Source: CAZAEL01 sp964484135
GTDB lineage: Bacteria; Elusimicrobiota; Elusimicrobia; FEN-1173
NCBI GenBank assembly: GCA_964484135.1
Contig: CAZAEL010000010.1
Location: 1 to 59,517 of the forward strand
DNA length: 59,517 bases
Reading direction: 5' to 3'
Shown piece by piece: positions 18,377 to 26,370 of the stretch (its first letter is position 1; the number at the start of each line of letters is the position of its first letter). The notes beneath the pieces are model-generated. The model did not search any database. It saw nothing but the letters and a program-made list of their open reading frames with translations, and was not told the DNA's origin. The translations under genes and the position numbers were made by a program.

Positions 18377-18478
18377 TCAGAACTTCAAAGACAAAGAAAT
18401 CCGCTGGGTGTTCCCGAATTCAGCGGATGGGGAAAGGGCGTAATCCATTTGATAGCCGGCGATCTGCAGGCCCAGACC
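18377..18478 (-). pseudogene. 3' stump of a PorV-like barrel gene
   Basis: In a frame different from the M23 gene, 33 codons ending TGA at 18377 read like the last strands of a PorV-like barrel: QIAGYQMDYAL, AEFGNTQRIS, SLKF. They align residue for residue with the tail of the intact barrel at 17242 (VEAFRADYAF, GDLGDSHRIS, GWRF). Upstream of about 18478 the similarity stops and the M23 gene continues in another frame. This looks like the surviving 3' end of a second barrel gene cut by insertion of the low-GC islet. Confidence 0.65.
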
Positions 18479-20249
18479 CGTCGTACCGCACCTCATATTT
18501 CCGCGTGGAAGTGTTGTACACCACATAGGCCGTGCTCGGCTCGTCCTCCACCCCGTACGCGATGTGCGGCGGCCCGCGGAACCCCTGGAACCGCACGCCC
18601 GGCGCCAGGGTCTGCAACGGTCCATCCATCTGCTTGACGCGGATAACGTCTATGCCCAGGGCGTTTTGCTCGATGTACGCGATCCCCGCGCCGTTGGTGC
18701 TCCGCAAGTCCATGTCTATCCAACTGGAGACGTTCGCAATGACCTGTTCCTCGTCTGTCCCTTCGATTTGAATGTTGATTTCATGCCGCGTGTCCGCCCC
18801 CATGGGCCCCGTGAAATTCCCCCCAGCGTCACGGGCCAGTTGGCTGACCGGAAAGCTGTTCCCCGTGGCCGTAGAAAGCAACGCAAGCTCTGTCCCCGCC
18901 AAATCCTGGGCCGTCACCTCAAGCACGTTCGTGCCGTTGCTTTCGTTTTGTCCCTCGGGCAGAGTGAAGCTCCCCGTCCACACCGTGCGCTGCCCTTGGG
19001 GCTGGGCCGAGGCCAGAGCAATATTCCCCACTTTGCCCAGGTTCAGGGAAAGGGCCGTCTCCACAGGCTCGGAAAAGGTGAGGGTGATGGTGTAGACCCC
19101 GGTGCTGCGGATCACGGCAGAAGAGGCAACGGTCAATTCGTAGTTCGTCCCGTTCAAATTCCACGCCGCGTTGTAGAAGATTTCGCCATCGTTCAAACGG
19201 TTGACCTGGATATTTTTTAAGAAAGGCAGCTTGCTGTTCACCAAAAAGGCGTAGCCAGTGGTGGTCTCTGTCAGGCCGTCGGCGCTTTTGGCGGCGTAGG
19301 TGAGGATGTGTTCGCCTTCGGTCAGCGTTGAGATGTCCGCCCGATAGACGAACTGCCGGCGGAAGGTGTCCCCATTGATTCGGATGGGGTCCACGCCGGT
19401 GCGCACACGGTCCAAAGTGGCGTAATCCCAGTTGTTCGATGCGGAACTCAAGTTGACCGCCGCCTCCCCCGGCACCCCACCGAATGAGAACGTCGGCCCA
19501 GCCGAGCCATTTACCGGCTGGCCGTCCAGGAACATGTACAGCTTGTCCAGGTCCATGGACCCAGTCATGTCCACGTCAACGACAAAGGGGAATTCCTGGC
19601 CTGTTACTGTGGCATACACCACGCCGCCTTGGGTCGGGTGGGAGGCGGTGAGGTTGAATTGGTACGGCGCGGCCACATGAGACATATAGGTCAGGGGGTT
19701 GTCTATCGGAAGATAATCCGGTGGCTTTGTGAGATAGCTGTTCAAAGCAAGATGAAGGTGGGCATTTGTCGGGTCACCAGCGTCGGTATAGCCCATCGGC
19801 GCGATGGGTTCACCAAGATTAACAAATGAGTCCACAAGCAATGTTCTTGGGTTCCATGTTCCAATAGTAGATCGATCAATTTCGTAGGCGTTTACATTGG
19901 GATTGGGTTTTCTTAAGTGAAATCCTCCCAATTTGTGATCTGTCTCTTGCTGAAAGGTATGGGCGTAGTACCACGTTCTCTGCTCGGATTCCACCGTGAC
20001 CACGATTCCATACTTGTCAATGCTGGATATATCGGTGATCGTTCCCGCCTCCACCGCATAAATCGTCGTCCCCAGTCCCAAGGACGCGCTGAAATCCACG
20101 CCGGCGTGAAGCTTCCAAACCAGATCTCGCGGATGAATCCTCGGTCCAAAGGGTGATTTCGTGGAATAGGCCACGTCAAAGGGGCTGTCCAGCGCCCGCG
20201 CGATGGCGGGCGTCGCCAGAAGAGCGATGAAAAACAGCAATTTCTTCAT
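18420..20249 (-). CDS. secreted M23-family metallopeptidase with beta-sandwich repeats
   Basis: A 609-residue exported protein. Signal peptide MKKLLFFIALLATPAIARA; M23 (LytM) domain at about 30-190 with FGPRIHP, LHAGVDF, GYTDAGDPTNAHLHLAL supplying the H-x3-D and HxH zinc ligands; then long beta-rich, Ig-like segments (for example YTITLTFSEPVETAL). M23 enzymes cleave peptidoglycan cross-bridges, though many act as structural or surface proteins. Codon use is more A/T-rich than in neighbours. The last 19 codons (after VRYDG) read out-of-frame through the stump of a barrel gene, so the natural C-terminus has probably been replaced. It overlaps the preceding gene by ATGA. Confidence 0.86.
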   Translation of the reverse strand: MKKLLFFIALLATPAIARALDSPFDVAYSTKSPFGPRIHPRDLVWKLHAGVDFSASLGLGTTIYAVEAGTITDISSIDKYGIVVTVESEQRTWYYAHTFQQETDHKLGGFHLRKPNPNVNAYEIDRSTIGTWNPRTLLVDSFVNLGEPIAPMGYTDAGDPTNAHLHLALNSYLTKPPDYLPIDNPLTYMSHVAAPYQFNLTASHPTQGGVVYATVTGQEFPFVVDVDMTGSMDLDKLYMFLDGQPVNGSAGPTFSFGGVPGEAAVNLSSASNNWDYATLDRVRTGVDPIRINGDTFRRQFVYRADISTLTEGEHILTYAAKSADGLTETTTGYAFLVNSKLPFLKNIQVNRLNDGEIFYNAAWNLNGTNYELTVASSAVIRSTGVYTITLTFSEPVETALSLNLGKVGNIALASAQPQGQRTVWTGSFTLPEGQNESNGTNVLEVTAQDLAGTELALLSTATGNSFPVSQLARDAGGNFTGPMGADTRHEINIQIEGTDEEQVIANVSSWIDMDLRSTNGAGIAYIEQNALGIDVIRVKQMDGPLQTLAPGVRFQGFRGPPHIAYGVEDEPSTAYVVYNTSTRKYEVRYDGSGPADRRLSNGLRPFPIR

Positions 20250-21133
20250 TTTATGGCAAGCCGCTCCGCCAGATAAACGTTATAGCCATCATTTTTATAG
20301 AGTTCTGCCGTGCCATCGTCAAAAACCTTGGGTCTCACAAACCGTCCTTCTTTCATAACCATTTTGCCTGTATCTAGATCATATAAATATGCACCGTCGC
20401 CCGGTAGAATTGCAGCGCGATCTGAGTTCTTCACAGTCACCACCAGATATTGACCATTCGGTGACTGTTCAACACCAGTGATGTGCTTAAAAGCCTTTAG
20501 AACAAGGACCGATCGCTTCGTTGGCAAATCATAAACAAACAAACATTCATTATCTGGATGTTCTGTATTTTTGATCATAAACGATATCCGTTGCCCATTC
20601 TCCGAATAACTGGCTCCCGTGGAGGTTATATCGTCCCGCTCCATGACGACCGCTCCTGTCTTTGCTTCCAATACCCTTATGGTGCGTCCATAATTGTCCT
20701 GATACTCATCGCCCTCGATTTTTTCCTCATGAATGATTGCCACGTAATCCCCCGTCGGCGAAGGAAAGGCGGTTTCTTCATCGGTGATTTTCACGTCCGC
20801 CTCCGGGTTTATCTTGTGAAGTTCGTATTTCGGCGGCACCTTGCCGAAGCGGGTGTTCTTGCGAAGCTTCATCTCCTTTTTCACATTCCCCTGCTCATCC
20901 AGGAACCGTAAAGTGGCGTCGTCCACCTTCTCGATCCGGGGACCTTTGCGTTGTGCAGGCGCGGTTGTGGCTTCGGGCGTTTGAGCTTCCACACCGCTCT
21001 TGCCCTTTTGATTCTCTTGCACAGAAGCCGCCTCCTGCGGCTTTTTCGTATCTTCCGATTTCTTCCCCTTGGCATAGGCCAACGAGCCAGCCAACACACA
21101 AACCATCAATACCACAACAATTCGCTTCATCAT
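20246..21133 (-). CDS. secreted propeller-like protein of unknown function
   Basis: A 295-residue protein with a signal peptide (RIVVVLMVCVLAGSLAYA), a low-complexity Lys/Glu/Gln/Ala linker (residues 22-65) and a C-terminal region with blade-like repeats: AFPSPTGDYVAIIHEE, ASYSENGQRISFMI, VEQSPNGQYLVVTV, LYDLDTGKMVM. This resembles TolB/WD40-type propellers, but too few blades are visible for a full ring. GGAGGG precedes ATG ATG. It is the first gene after an attenuator-like leader and is coupled to the M23 gene by ATGA. A role in presenting or regulating the M23 protein is only inferred from linkage. Confidence 0.7.
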   Translation of the reverse strand: MMKRIVVVLMVCVLAGSLAYAKGKKSEDTKKPQEAASVQENQKGKSGVEAQTPEATTAPAQRKGPRIEKVDDATLRFLDEQGNVKKEMKLRKNTRFGKVPPKYELHKINPEADVKITDEETAFPSPTGDYVAIIHEEKIEGDEYQDNYGRTIRVLEAKTGAVVMERDDITSTGASYSENGQRISFMIKNTEHPDNECLFVYDLPTKRSVLVLKAFKHITGVEQSPNGQYLVVTVKNSDRAAILPGDGAYLYDLDTGKMVMKEGRFVRPKVFDDGTAELYKNDGYNVYLAERLAIK

Positions 21134-21331
21134 CCCTCCAGGCTCATAAAATAAAAAACCCTCCCCATGTTCTGGGCAGGGTTATATCCTATAAATCTTC
21201 CGGCCGGGTTTCCTCCCCTCGGCCGCGTCTCCATCGAGAGATCGTATCATGCTCGGCGCTTCCATACGAACCTCGGCACTCTTTGGTCTTTTGGGCCCTC
21301 CAACCTTATTCCCGCGCCGATTATCTGTCAA
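21134..21331 (-). promoter_or_regulatory. promoter and structured leader with intrinsic terminator upstream of the propeller-M23 operon
   Basis: Minus strand: TTGACA (21326-21331), 17 bp, TAAGGT (21303-21308), then about 160 nt of leader. Inside the leader are complementary segments TCGTAT/ATACGA, TCTC/GAGA and a GGCCG...CGGCC hairpin containing GGGGAGGAAACCC. It ends with CCCTGCCC-AGAACAT-GGGGAGGG followed by TTTTTT, only about 20 bp before the GGAGGG ribosome binding site. A terminator placed just ahead of the start codon is typical of transcription attenuators and riboswitches. I recognise no known class. Confidence 0.55.
21153..21181 (-). terminator. intrinsic terminator inside the leader
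   Basis: Stem CCCTGCCC (21174-21181) with GGGGAGGG (21159-21166), seven pairs and one G-G mismatch, loop AGAACAT, followed on the minus strand by six U residues (21153-21158). The position right before the propeller gene suggests conditional termination rather than the end of the DUF2891 transcript, whose stop is about 270 bp upstream. Confidence 0.65.
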
Positions 21332-21446
21332 GACCTTTTTGTCTCTTTTAGTATTATTAACTTATATGCATGAAGCGCCTTGTGTCTGCTACATATGGCA
21401 ATATATAGAATACCTGGTCGACAAGGGAAGATCGGACTAAGGTCTG

Positions 21447-22463
21447 TTATTCCTCAAACAACGGCGCGGCGGCGAAGACGCCGAACTGGGCCACCCAGTG
21501 GCCCACGTCGCGGTAGTCCCCGGCCCACCAATCGCGATTTTTGTATTGCAGTTCGAAGTGGTCCAAGTACAGCTTGAGGTAATGGGGGTCGTTGGTGGCC
21601 TTGTACAGCCCCCAGAAACCCCAGGCCCGGCTGAAGTTCATGCCGTGGTGGTGGGGCGTCCGCGGCCTGGACACGGGCCGGAGCGACGGTTTGGGGCCCC
21701 AAAAACGCTTGAGCCATTCGGTCATGTCCGGCCCGCTCCGCACCCGCGACACCAAAAAGGCTCGTGCGGTGCAGGGCGGCATGAAGTCCGGCCAGCGGGA
21801 CTCTTCGTTCCGGGCCGCGCAGGGACCATCGGCCAGGGCGGCGAAGAATTCCTTGATGTGGTTCTCCGCGAAGGCCGTGATCAGGCCGTTGCCCGCGGCC
21901 CTGCCGTAGTCGTACAGGTTCAGGAGCGCCCAGGCCGCGCTGTCGTATTCGCGGCTCATGGGGTCGGGCGGGGTTTGGGCGTAGTGGCGCACCAGGGAGT
22001 CGGCCGCCAGCTTGGCCAGGGCGTCCAGGCGACCGGTCCCGAAGGTCTTTTTGTCGTCCACGGCCAGCCGCAGGAGCCAGGCCCGGCCGTAGGGCATCTC
22101 AAAGGCGGGAGAGCTTTTGAGGAGTTCGTACTCCTGCTTTAGATTCGCGGGGGAAAGGTTTTGGTCAAGCAACGCAACATAACGGCGGTCCCGCGTCCAT
22201 TGGGTGTACTTGACGAGGGCCCAGGTGCCGTGCACGGCGGAGTGCCAGTCCCCGCAGCCGTGGAAGGCCGCGAAGTTCTGGTCCTGTCGCTGGACGCAGT
22301 TCTCGATGGGGCCGATCAAATCCTCCAGCACCTGGCGGCGGTTCTGTTTGAGGGCCTCCAGCCGGGCCTGCGGCTCTTTGGCCGCGGCGGGCGCAGGGGC
22401 GAGCAGGAGCGTGGCAAAACAAAGGAATATCTGGCCAGCGGTAAAACTCAAAAAAGCTGTCAT
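21447..22463 (-). CDS. DUF2891 family protein
   Basis: A 338-residue exported protein beginning MTAFLSFTAGQIFLCFATLL with a signal-peptide profile ending near APAAA. The body matches DUF2891: FHGCGDWHSAVHGTWAL (residues about 67-83), FEMPYGRAWLL, HHHGMNFSRAWGFWGL and YRDVGHWVAQF. Such proteins form alpha/alpha barrels like glycoside enzymes, but no activity is established. The frame is open upstream to 22559, but those 32 codons are a palindromic repeat, so I take the ATG at 22463, which itself lies at the repeat edge (CGCAATGAC). No strong ribosome binding site is visible. Confidence 0.82.
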   Translation of the reverse strand: MTAFLSFTAGQIFLCFATLLLAPAPAAAKEPQARLEALKQNRRQVLEDLIGPIENCVQRQDQNFAAFHGCGDWHSAVHGTWALVKYTQWTRDRRYVALLDQNLSPANLKQEYELLKSSPAFEMPYGRAWLLRLAVDDKKTFGTGRLDALAKLAADSLVRHYAQTPPDPMSREYDSAAWALLNLYDYGRAAGNGLITAFAENHIKEFFAALADGPCAARNEESRWPDFMPPCTARAFLVSRVRSGPDMTEWLKRFWGPKPSLRPVSRPRTPHHHGMNFSRAWGFWGLYKATNDPHYLKLYLDHFELQYKNRDWWAGDYRDVGHWVAQFGVFAAAPLFEE

Positions 22464-22558
22464 TGCGAGGAGGCCTTTAGGCCGACGCGGCAATCTCATG
22501 TTTTCAATCATATAAGGGCGGGATTGCTTCGTCGCAAGAAACGCTTCTCGCAATGACA
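22461..22558. repeat. REP-like palindromic repeat
   Basis: Two inverted copies face each other: CATTGCGAGGAGGCC...CGGCAATCTC at 22461-22498 and GGATTGCTTCGTCGCAAG...CTTCTCGCAATGAC towards 22558. The units TCATTGCGAG and GATTGCTTCGTCGC are the ends of a widespread interspersed palindrome found in many bacterial genomes. It fills the space between the DUF2891 and iron-transporter genes and reads as spurious protein sequence (SLREAFLATKQS) in the upstream frame. Confidence 0.75.
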
Positions 22559-22608
22559 CCAGGGATAAAACCGTCCGTCATCATGACATGAAAACGCGCG
22601 ACACCGCT

Positions 22609-23568
22609 TCACAGGGCCACCCCCCAGAGACGGCGCGTCAGCACGCCCACGCCGTAGGTCACGGCCACGGCCGCGGCCAGGATGGCGAGGTTGAGAAGGA
22701 TGCGCTTTCGGATCGCCATGCCGGAGAGGAAGGCCAGGATCAGGGACACCAGGGCGATCATGAGGCCGGCGGACAGGAGCGAGGCCAGCACCGTGCGGGC
22801 GCCCAGGAGCACCGGCAACACCGGCACCATGGCGCCGAAGAAATAGCTCACCCCCACGATCAGGGCGGAACGGACCGGCCTTTCCCCCCCGCCCTCGGGC
22901 GGCGGCGTGCCGGAAAAGCGGGCCTTCCCTTTTTCGATCTGGCTCATTTCTCCCTCGGAGCTGGCGGCCACGAAGGCGCCCGCCGCCATGGACAGGGCGC
23001 CGGCCACCGCCACGGTGGAGCTGGCCATGAGCACGGAGGAGGCGTGGCTGAAGGCCGCGAAGAACCCGCTCACCGCGCCCAGCATCTCCACCAGCCCGTC
23101 GTTGAACCCCAGGAAGATGCCGCGGACTTTTTCCGGGTCGATCTGCCGGGAGGAGAACTGGGACACGATGGCGTCCTCGTGCTCGAACTCGTCCTTCAGG
23201 ATCTCCCGCACGGCCTGCCCCAGGGGCGCGCCCTGGTATTTTTCCCAGATGGCCAGATATTTCCGCACGCCGTAGATTTCGATGGCCTCCAGCACCATGT
23301 GGACGGCGGTGGGACCGAAGACGCGGCAGACCCAGACCAGCAGCCAAAGCTTGAAACGCCTCCCGAAGTCCAGCCGGGAAAGACGCATGTTGAAAAAGTC
23401 CTGCCAGAAGGCCAGGTGCCGCGTTTCCACCGGGACCAGCTCCCCCAGGATTTTCTTGAGGTCGCCGTCCGTGGCCTCGTGCAGCTCCCGGTACAGGGTA
23501 AGGTCGAACATCTCGTCCAGGATCAAGCCGCGGGCCAGGCCCGCGTCCACGCCGGAAGGTTCGTTCAT
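22609..23568 (-). CDS. ferritin-like domain fused to VIT1/CCC1-family iron/manganese transporter
   Basis: A 319-residue two-part protein. Residues about 1-130 form a rubrerythrin/ferritin-like four-helix region with metal-type ligands (HEATDGD, VPVETRHLAFW, EAIEIYGV, DEFEHED). Residues about 150-319 are the CCC1/VIT membrane part, starting GIFLGFNDGLVEMLGAVSGF and ending with helices around AALIV-like and NLAILAAAVAV segments; five membrane helices are visible. Erythrin-VIT fusions are thought to sense or oxidise iron in the cytosolic domain and export or store it. It may protect against iron excess; no Fur-like site was identified. Confidence 0.88.
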   Translation of the reverse strand: MNEPSGVDAGLARGLILDEMFDLTLYRELHEATDGDLKKILGELVPVETRHLAFWQDFFNMRLSRLDFGRRFKLWLLVWVCRVFGPTAVHMVLEAIEIYGVRKYLAIWEKYQGAPLGQAVREILKDEFEHEDAIVSQFSSRQIDPEKVRGIFLGFNDGLVEMLGAVSGFFAAFSHASSVLMASSTVAVAGALSMAAGAFVAASSEGEMSQIEKGKARFSGTPPPEGGGERPVRSALIVGVSYFFGAMVPVLPVLLGARTVLASLLSAGLMIALVSLILAFLSGMAIRKRILLNLAILAAAVAVTYGVGVLTRRLWGVAL

Positions 23569-23578
23569 TTAACCGCTC

Positions 23579-24655
23579 CTATCCCCCTTGACGACACGGG
23601 AAGGGCACCACTTCCGCGGCGGCCCCCCCTTTTTCATCGCCAATTTCAAAACGCGCGCCGGGTTCGCTCCGGTCCGCGGGCACCAGGGCCAGGGCCAGGG
23701 TCCCGCCCAGGGCCGGGGATTCCACCACGCTGGTGATTGTCGCCGCGGGCCGGCCTTCCCGCAGGAGGGAAGCGCCGGGCCGTGCCCGCGCGCTGAGCCG
23801 CAGACCGGCCAGGCGGCGGGGCAGGCGGGCGTGGTGCTTGGTGCGGGCCGTGGTTTCCTGACCCAGGTAACAGCCCTTGGTGAAGCTGATCGCCTCCTCC
23901 AGGCCCGCCTCCAGGGGATAATTGTCCTCGTTCATATCCACGCCGAAGGCCGGGCGTCCGGACTCCACCCGCAGAATTTCAAGGGCCTCAAAGCCCAACG
24001 GTTGAAGGCCCTGGGAACGTCCCGTTTCCAGAAGGGCCGACCACAGAGACCGGGCCGCGGGCGCGGGGCCCAGGATCAGGAACCCGTCCGGTTGGTACGC
24101 GGGCCAGGAAAACAGGGTGGCCGGCGCCTCGTTCCAAAGGAGGTCCGCGCATCCCAGGGGCCCGGGGACCGCGACGCCGAGCGTTTTTTGCAGAACGTCG
24201 GAAGCCCGGGGGCCGGACAGGGAAAAGAGGGCGTGGGAGGCGGTCAGGTCTTCCAAAACGGTTTCGCTCAAGGGCAGATACTTCGACAGGGACCGGGACA
24301 CGGCCGGGGCGGCGGGAGAGGGGTGGAGGGAGAGGAGGTCTTCCCCCCGGTTGTACAGCCAAAAATCTCCGGTGAGCTTGCCGTGGGGTGTGAGCAGGCA
24401 GGCGGGGAAGCCTTTGCCCGGCGGGAGGTTTTGAACGTCGTTGGTGAGGAGGCCGTTCAGGAACTCGGCGCGGTCCGCGCCGCTGAAGAGGAGCTTGCCC
24501 CAATGGCTCACGTCCGCCAGGGCGCAGGCGCCGCGGGCCGCTTCGTACTCCCGCAAAGGACCGGCGTACCGGGCCGGCAGTTCCCAGTCGCCCGCCGTTT
24601 GGAAAACGGCGCCCAGGGCCTGGTGAACGGGATGCAGGGGAAGGTGTCGGGGCAT
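23579..24655 (-). CDS. ygfZ: YgfZ/GcvT-like folate-dependent Fe-S maintenance protein
   Basis: A 358-residue protein of the YgfZ/GcvT-fold family. The diagnostic motif KGCYLGQETTAR is complete at about residues 265-276, preceded by YPLEAGLEEAISFT. Early motifs include ALADVSHWGKLLFSGADRAEFL and LLTPHGKLTGDFWLY. YgfZ proteins bind tetrahydrofolate and help maintain certain Fe-S enzymes, including radical-SAM enzymes such as MiaB. It precedes the iron-transporter gene by 10 bp, a fitting iron-related context. Aminomethyltransferase GcvT is the less likely alternative because the KGCYxGQE motif marks YgfZ. Confidence 0.9.
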   Translation of the reverse strand: MPRHLPLHPVHQALGAVFQTAGDWELPARYAGPLREYEAARGACALADVSHWGKLLFSGADRAEFLNGLLTNDVQNLPPGKGFPACLLTPHGKLTGDFWLYNRGEDLLSLHPSPAAPAVSRSLSKYLPLSETVLEDLTASHALFSLSGPRASDVLQKTLGVAVPGPLGCADLLWNEAPATLFSWPAYQPDGFLILGPAPAARSLWSALLETGRSQGLQPLGFEALEILRVESGRPAFGVDMNEDNYPLEAGLEEAISFTKGCYLGQETTARTKHHARLPRRLAGLRLSARARPGASLLREGRPAATITSVVESPALGGTLALALVPADRSEPGARFEIGDEKGGAAAEVVPFPCRQGG

Positions 24656-24710
24656 GGTTCCGTCAACCCCATCTTACAAAAACCCGCGGCCCCCTCCAAG
24701 CCGCGCAGAG

Positions 24711-25430
24711 TTACCCCGCGTGCATCTCCCAAACCAGGACTTCCGCGCCGGAAGGCCCGGCCGTGAGGCCCCGTTCTCCGGCTCCGGTCAGCCGGACCGC
24801 GTCGCCCTCGGACAAGTCCCCCGCCTCTTCAAGCCGGGCGCGGCCCTTGGCCACGTACACGTGCGCGAAAGGGGCGTCCGGGACCTTCACCGTCCCGCCG
24901 GGCCGGAGCCTTCCGACCCACAGCACGGCGTCCTTTTGGTGCAGGGTGACCGCGCCGGCATGCCCGCGGCCCGAGGCCACGGCCACGAGGCCGCCCCGTT
25001 CCAAAACGGGGGTCATGTCCCGCTGTTCGTACCCGGGCGCGATCCCCCGGGCGTCCGGCAGGACCCACATCTGGACCAGATGCAGGTCGGTCCGCGGGTC
25101 GGGGTTCTTCTCGGAATGGCGTATGCCGCTCCCGGCGCTCATGCGCTGGGCCAGGCCGGGATAGAGGACCCCCTTCTGGCCCGTGGAATCCTCATGCTCC
25201 AACCGGCCGCTCAGCACCCAGGTGACGATCTCCATGTCCTGGTGGGGATGGGTGGGGAAGCCGGCGCCGGCCTTGATCACGTCGTCGTTGCTGACCACCA
25301 GGAGTCCGTGGCGCACGTTGTCCGGGTCGTAATGGGGGCCGAAGCTGAAGCTGTGCCAGGAATCCAGCCAGTCGATGCGCGTGCGGAACCGTTCGGGCCC
25401 GCGGCGGACGTCCACGGATGAAGATCCCAT
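24711..25430 (-). CDS. pirin family protein
   Basis: A 239-residue cupin. The start ATG at 25430 gives MGSSSVDVRRGPERF; the longer open frame upstream runs through the NmrA-family gene and is not coding. The pirin metal site is visible as FPTHPHQDMEIVTWVLSG (two His, one Gln/Glu region) and RMSAGSGIRHSEKN, with a conserved HLVQMWVLPD. Bacterial pirins are iron-binding cupins, some with quercetin dioxygenase activity. It follows the NmrA-like gene by 7 bp, suggesting a stress or redox mini-operon. Confidence 0.92.
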   Translation of the reverse strand: MGSSSVDVRRGPERFRTRIDWLDSWHSFSFGPHYDPDNVRHGLLVVSNDDVIKAGAGFPTHPHQDMEIVTWVLSGRLEHEDSTGQKGVLYPGLAQRMSAGSGIRHSEKNPDPRTDLHLVQMWVLPDARGIAPGYEQRDMTPVLERGGLVAVASGRGHAGAVTLHQKDAVLWVGRLRPGGTVKVPDAPFAHVYVAKGRARLEEAGDLSEGDAVRLTGAGERGLTAGPSGAEVLVWEMHAG

Positions 25431-25437
25431 GGCCCTT

Positions 25438-26337
25438 TTAGGCGGCACGGTAGGCCTCCGCGAAGACGGCGGCGAACCGCTCCAGGGCCGTGGGCGTGGT
25501 GTTTTCGGCGGACCGGGCCTCGGTGGGAACGATGACGCCTTCGTTGAAGGCGCGGTACATCTCCACCATGTTTTGGGCCGCGTCCGGGGAGAACCCCATG
25601 CCCTCCAGGGCCTTTTGGGTGTCTTCATAAGAGAACGCCACGTAGGGCAGGTCGGGCTTCCCGACGGCCCGGCCCAGGACGCGGGTGGCCTCGGGCATGC
25701 TCCAGTCCCGGGGCCCCAGGAGCTCCCGGCTGGACTGGCCCTTGAAAGACAGCGCGCCGAGGAGCTTCACCGCCGCCTGGGCGATGTCCGCGGTGGCGAT
25801 CATGGGAATGGAGATGTTTTCCCGCAGGGCCCCGCCGTTGATGCCCTGGTGCTTGATGAGACCGACGCTGAAGAGATGGTTCTCCATGAAGAAGGCGGGA
25901 CGCAGGTGCACCACGTTCAAGCCGGGCAGTTTGTTCAGCCTTTGTTCCAAGTCATAAAGCCCCTTGATGGGCCCCACGCCTTCGGACAGGTGGGCGCCCA
26001 CGCTGCTGAGCGTGACGGCGTGGGAAACGCCGGCTTGCCGGAGGGCCTCTTCGTACGCCCGGCCCACGCGGTTTTGGTACGCGCGGAAGTCCGGCGCGCC
26101 GTACTGGGGCGGAACCATGAGGAAGGCCGCCCTGGCGCCCGCGAAGGCCCGGGCCATGTCCGCCGGGTCCTCCACGGAGCCCACGAAGGCCTCGGCGCCG
26201 AGGGCTTTCAAAGGCGCCAAACGTTCGGCGCCGCGGCCCACGGCCCGCACTTTCTTCCCTGCCTTTAAAAGCCCCTCCGCCGTCTTGCGGCCCACGTTGC
26301 CCGTGGCGCCGGTGACCACATAAATGTCCTTCTCCAT
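25438..26337 (-). CDS. NmrA/SDR-type NAD(P)-binding protein
   Basis: A 299-residue atypical short-chain dehydrogenase. The N-terminal TGATGNVGRKTAEGLL is the NAD(P)-binding glycine motif, followed by RAVGRGAERL (likely NADP phosphate contact) and FLMVPPQYGAPDF. A classical Tyr-x3-Lys pair is not obvious, consistent with the NmrA/HSCARG group, which acts as redox sensor or quinone reductase (QorB-like). GVSHAVTLSSVGAH and HLRPAFFMENHL are typical. It is upstream of pirin with a short 7-bp gap. Confidence 0.88.
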   Translation of the reverse strand: MEKDIYVVTGATGNVGRKTAEGLLKAGKKVRAVGRGAERLAPLKALGAEAFVGSVEDPADMARAFAGARAAFLMVPPQYGAPDFRAYQNRVGRAYEEALRQAGVSHAVTLSSVGAHLSEGVGPIKGLYDLEQRLNKLPGLNVVHLRPAFFMENHLFSVGLIKHQGINGGALRENISIPMIATADIAQAAVKLLGALSFKGQSSRELLGPRDWSMPEATRVLGRAVGKPDLPYVAFSYEDTQKALEGMGFSPDAAQNMVEMYRAFNEGVIVPTEARSAENTTPTALERFAAVFAEAYRAA

Positions 26338-26370
26338 GATTTGAAATCCTCCCTTGATTTTTCGACCGGA

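Noticed and set aside
18420..18625. A sequencing frameshift joining the M23 gene to the barrel tail in one protein
   Set aside because: The barrel tail resembles the end of the neighbouring PorV-like gene, not an M23 C-terminus, and base composition changes near the junction; a fusion by insertion fits better, though it cannot be excluded.
21134..21300. Known riboswitch (cyclic-di-GMP-I, cobalamin, THF, ZTP) or 6S/SRP/RNase P RNA
   Set aside because: None of the conserved cores of those RNAs could be found in the leader.
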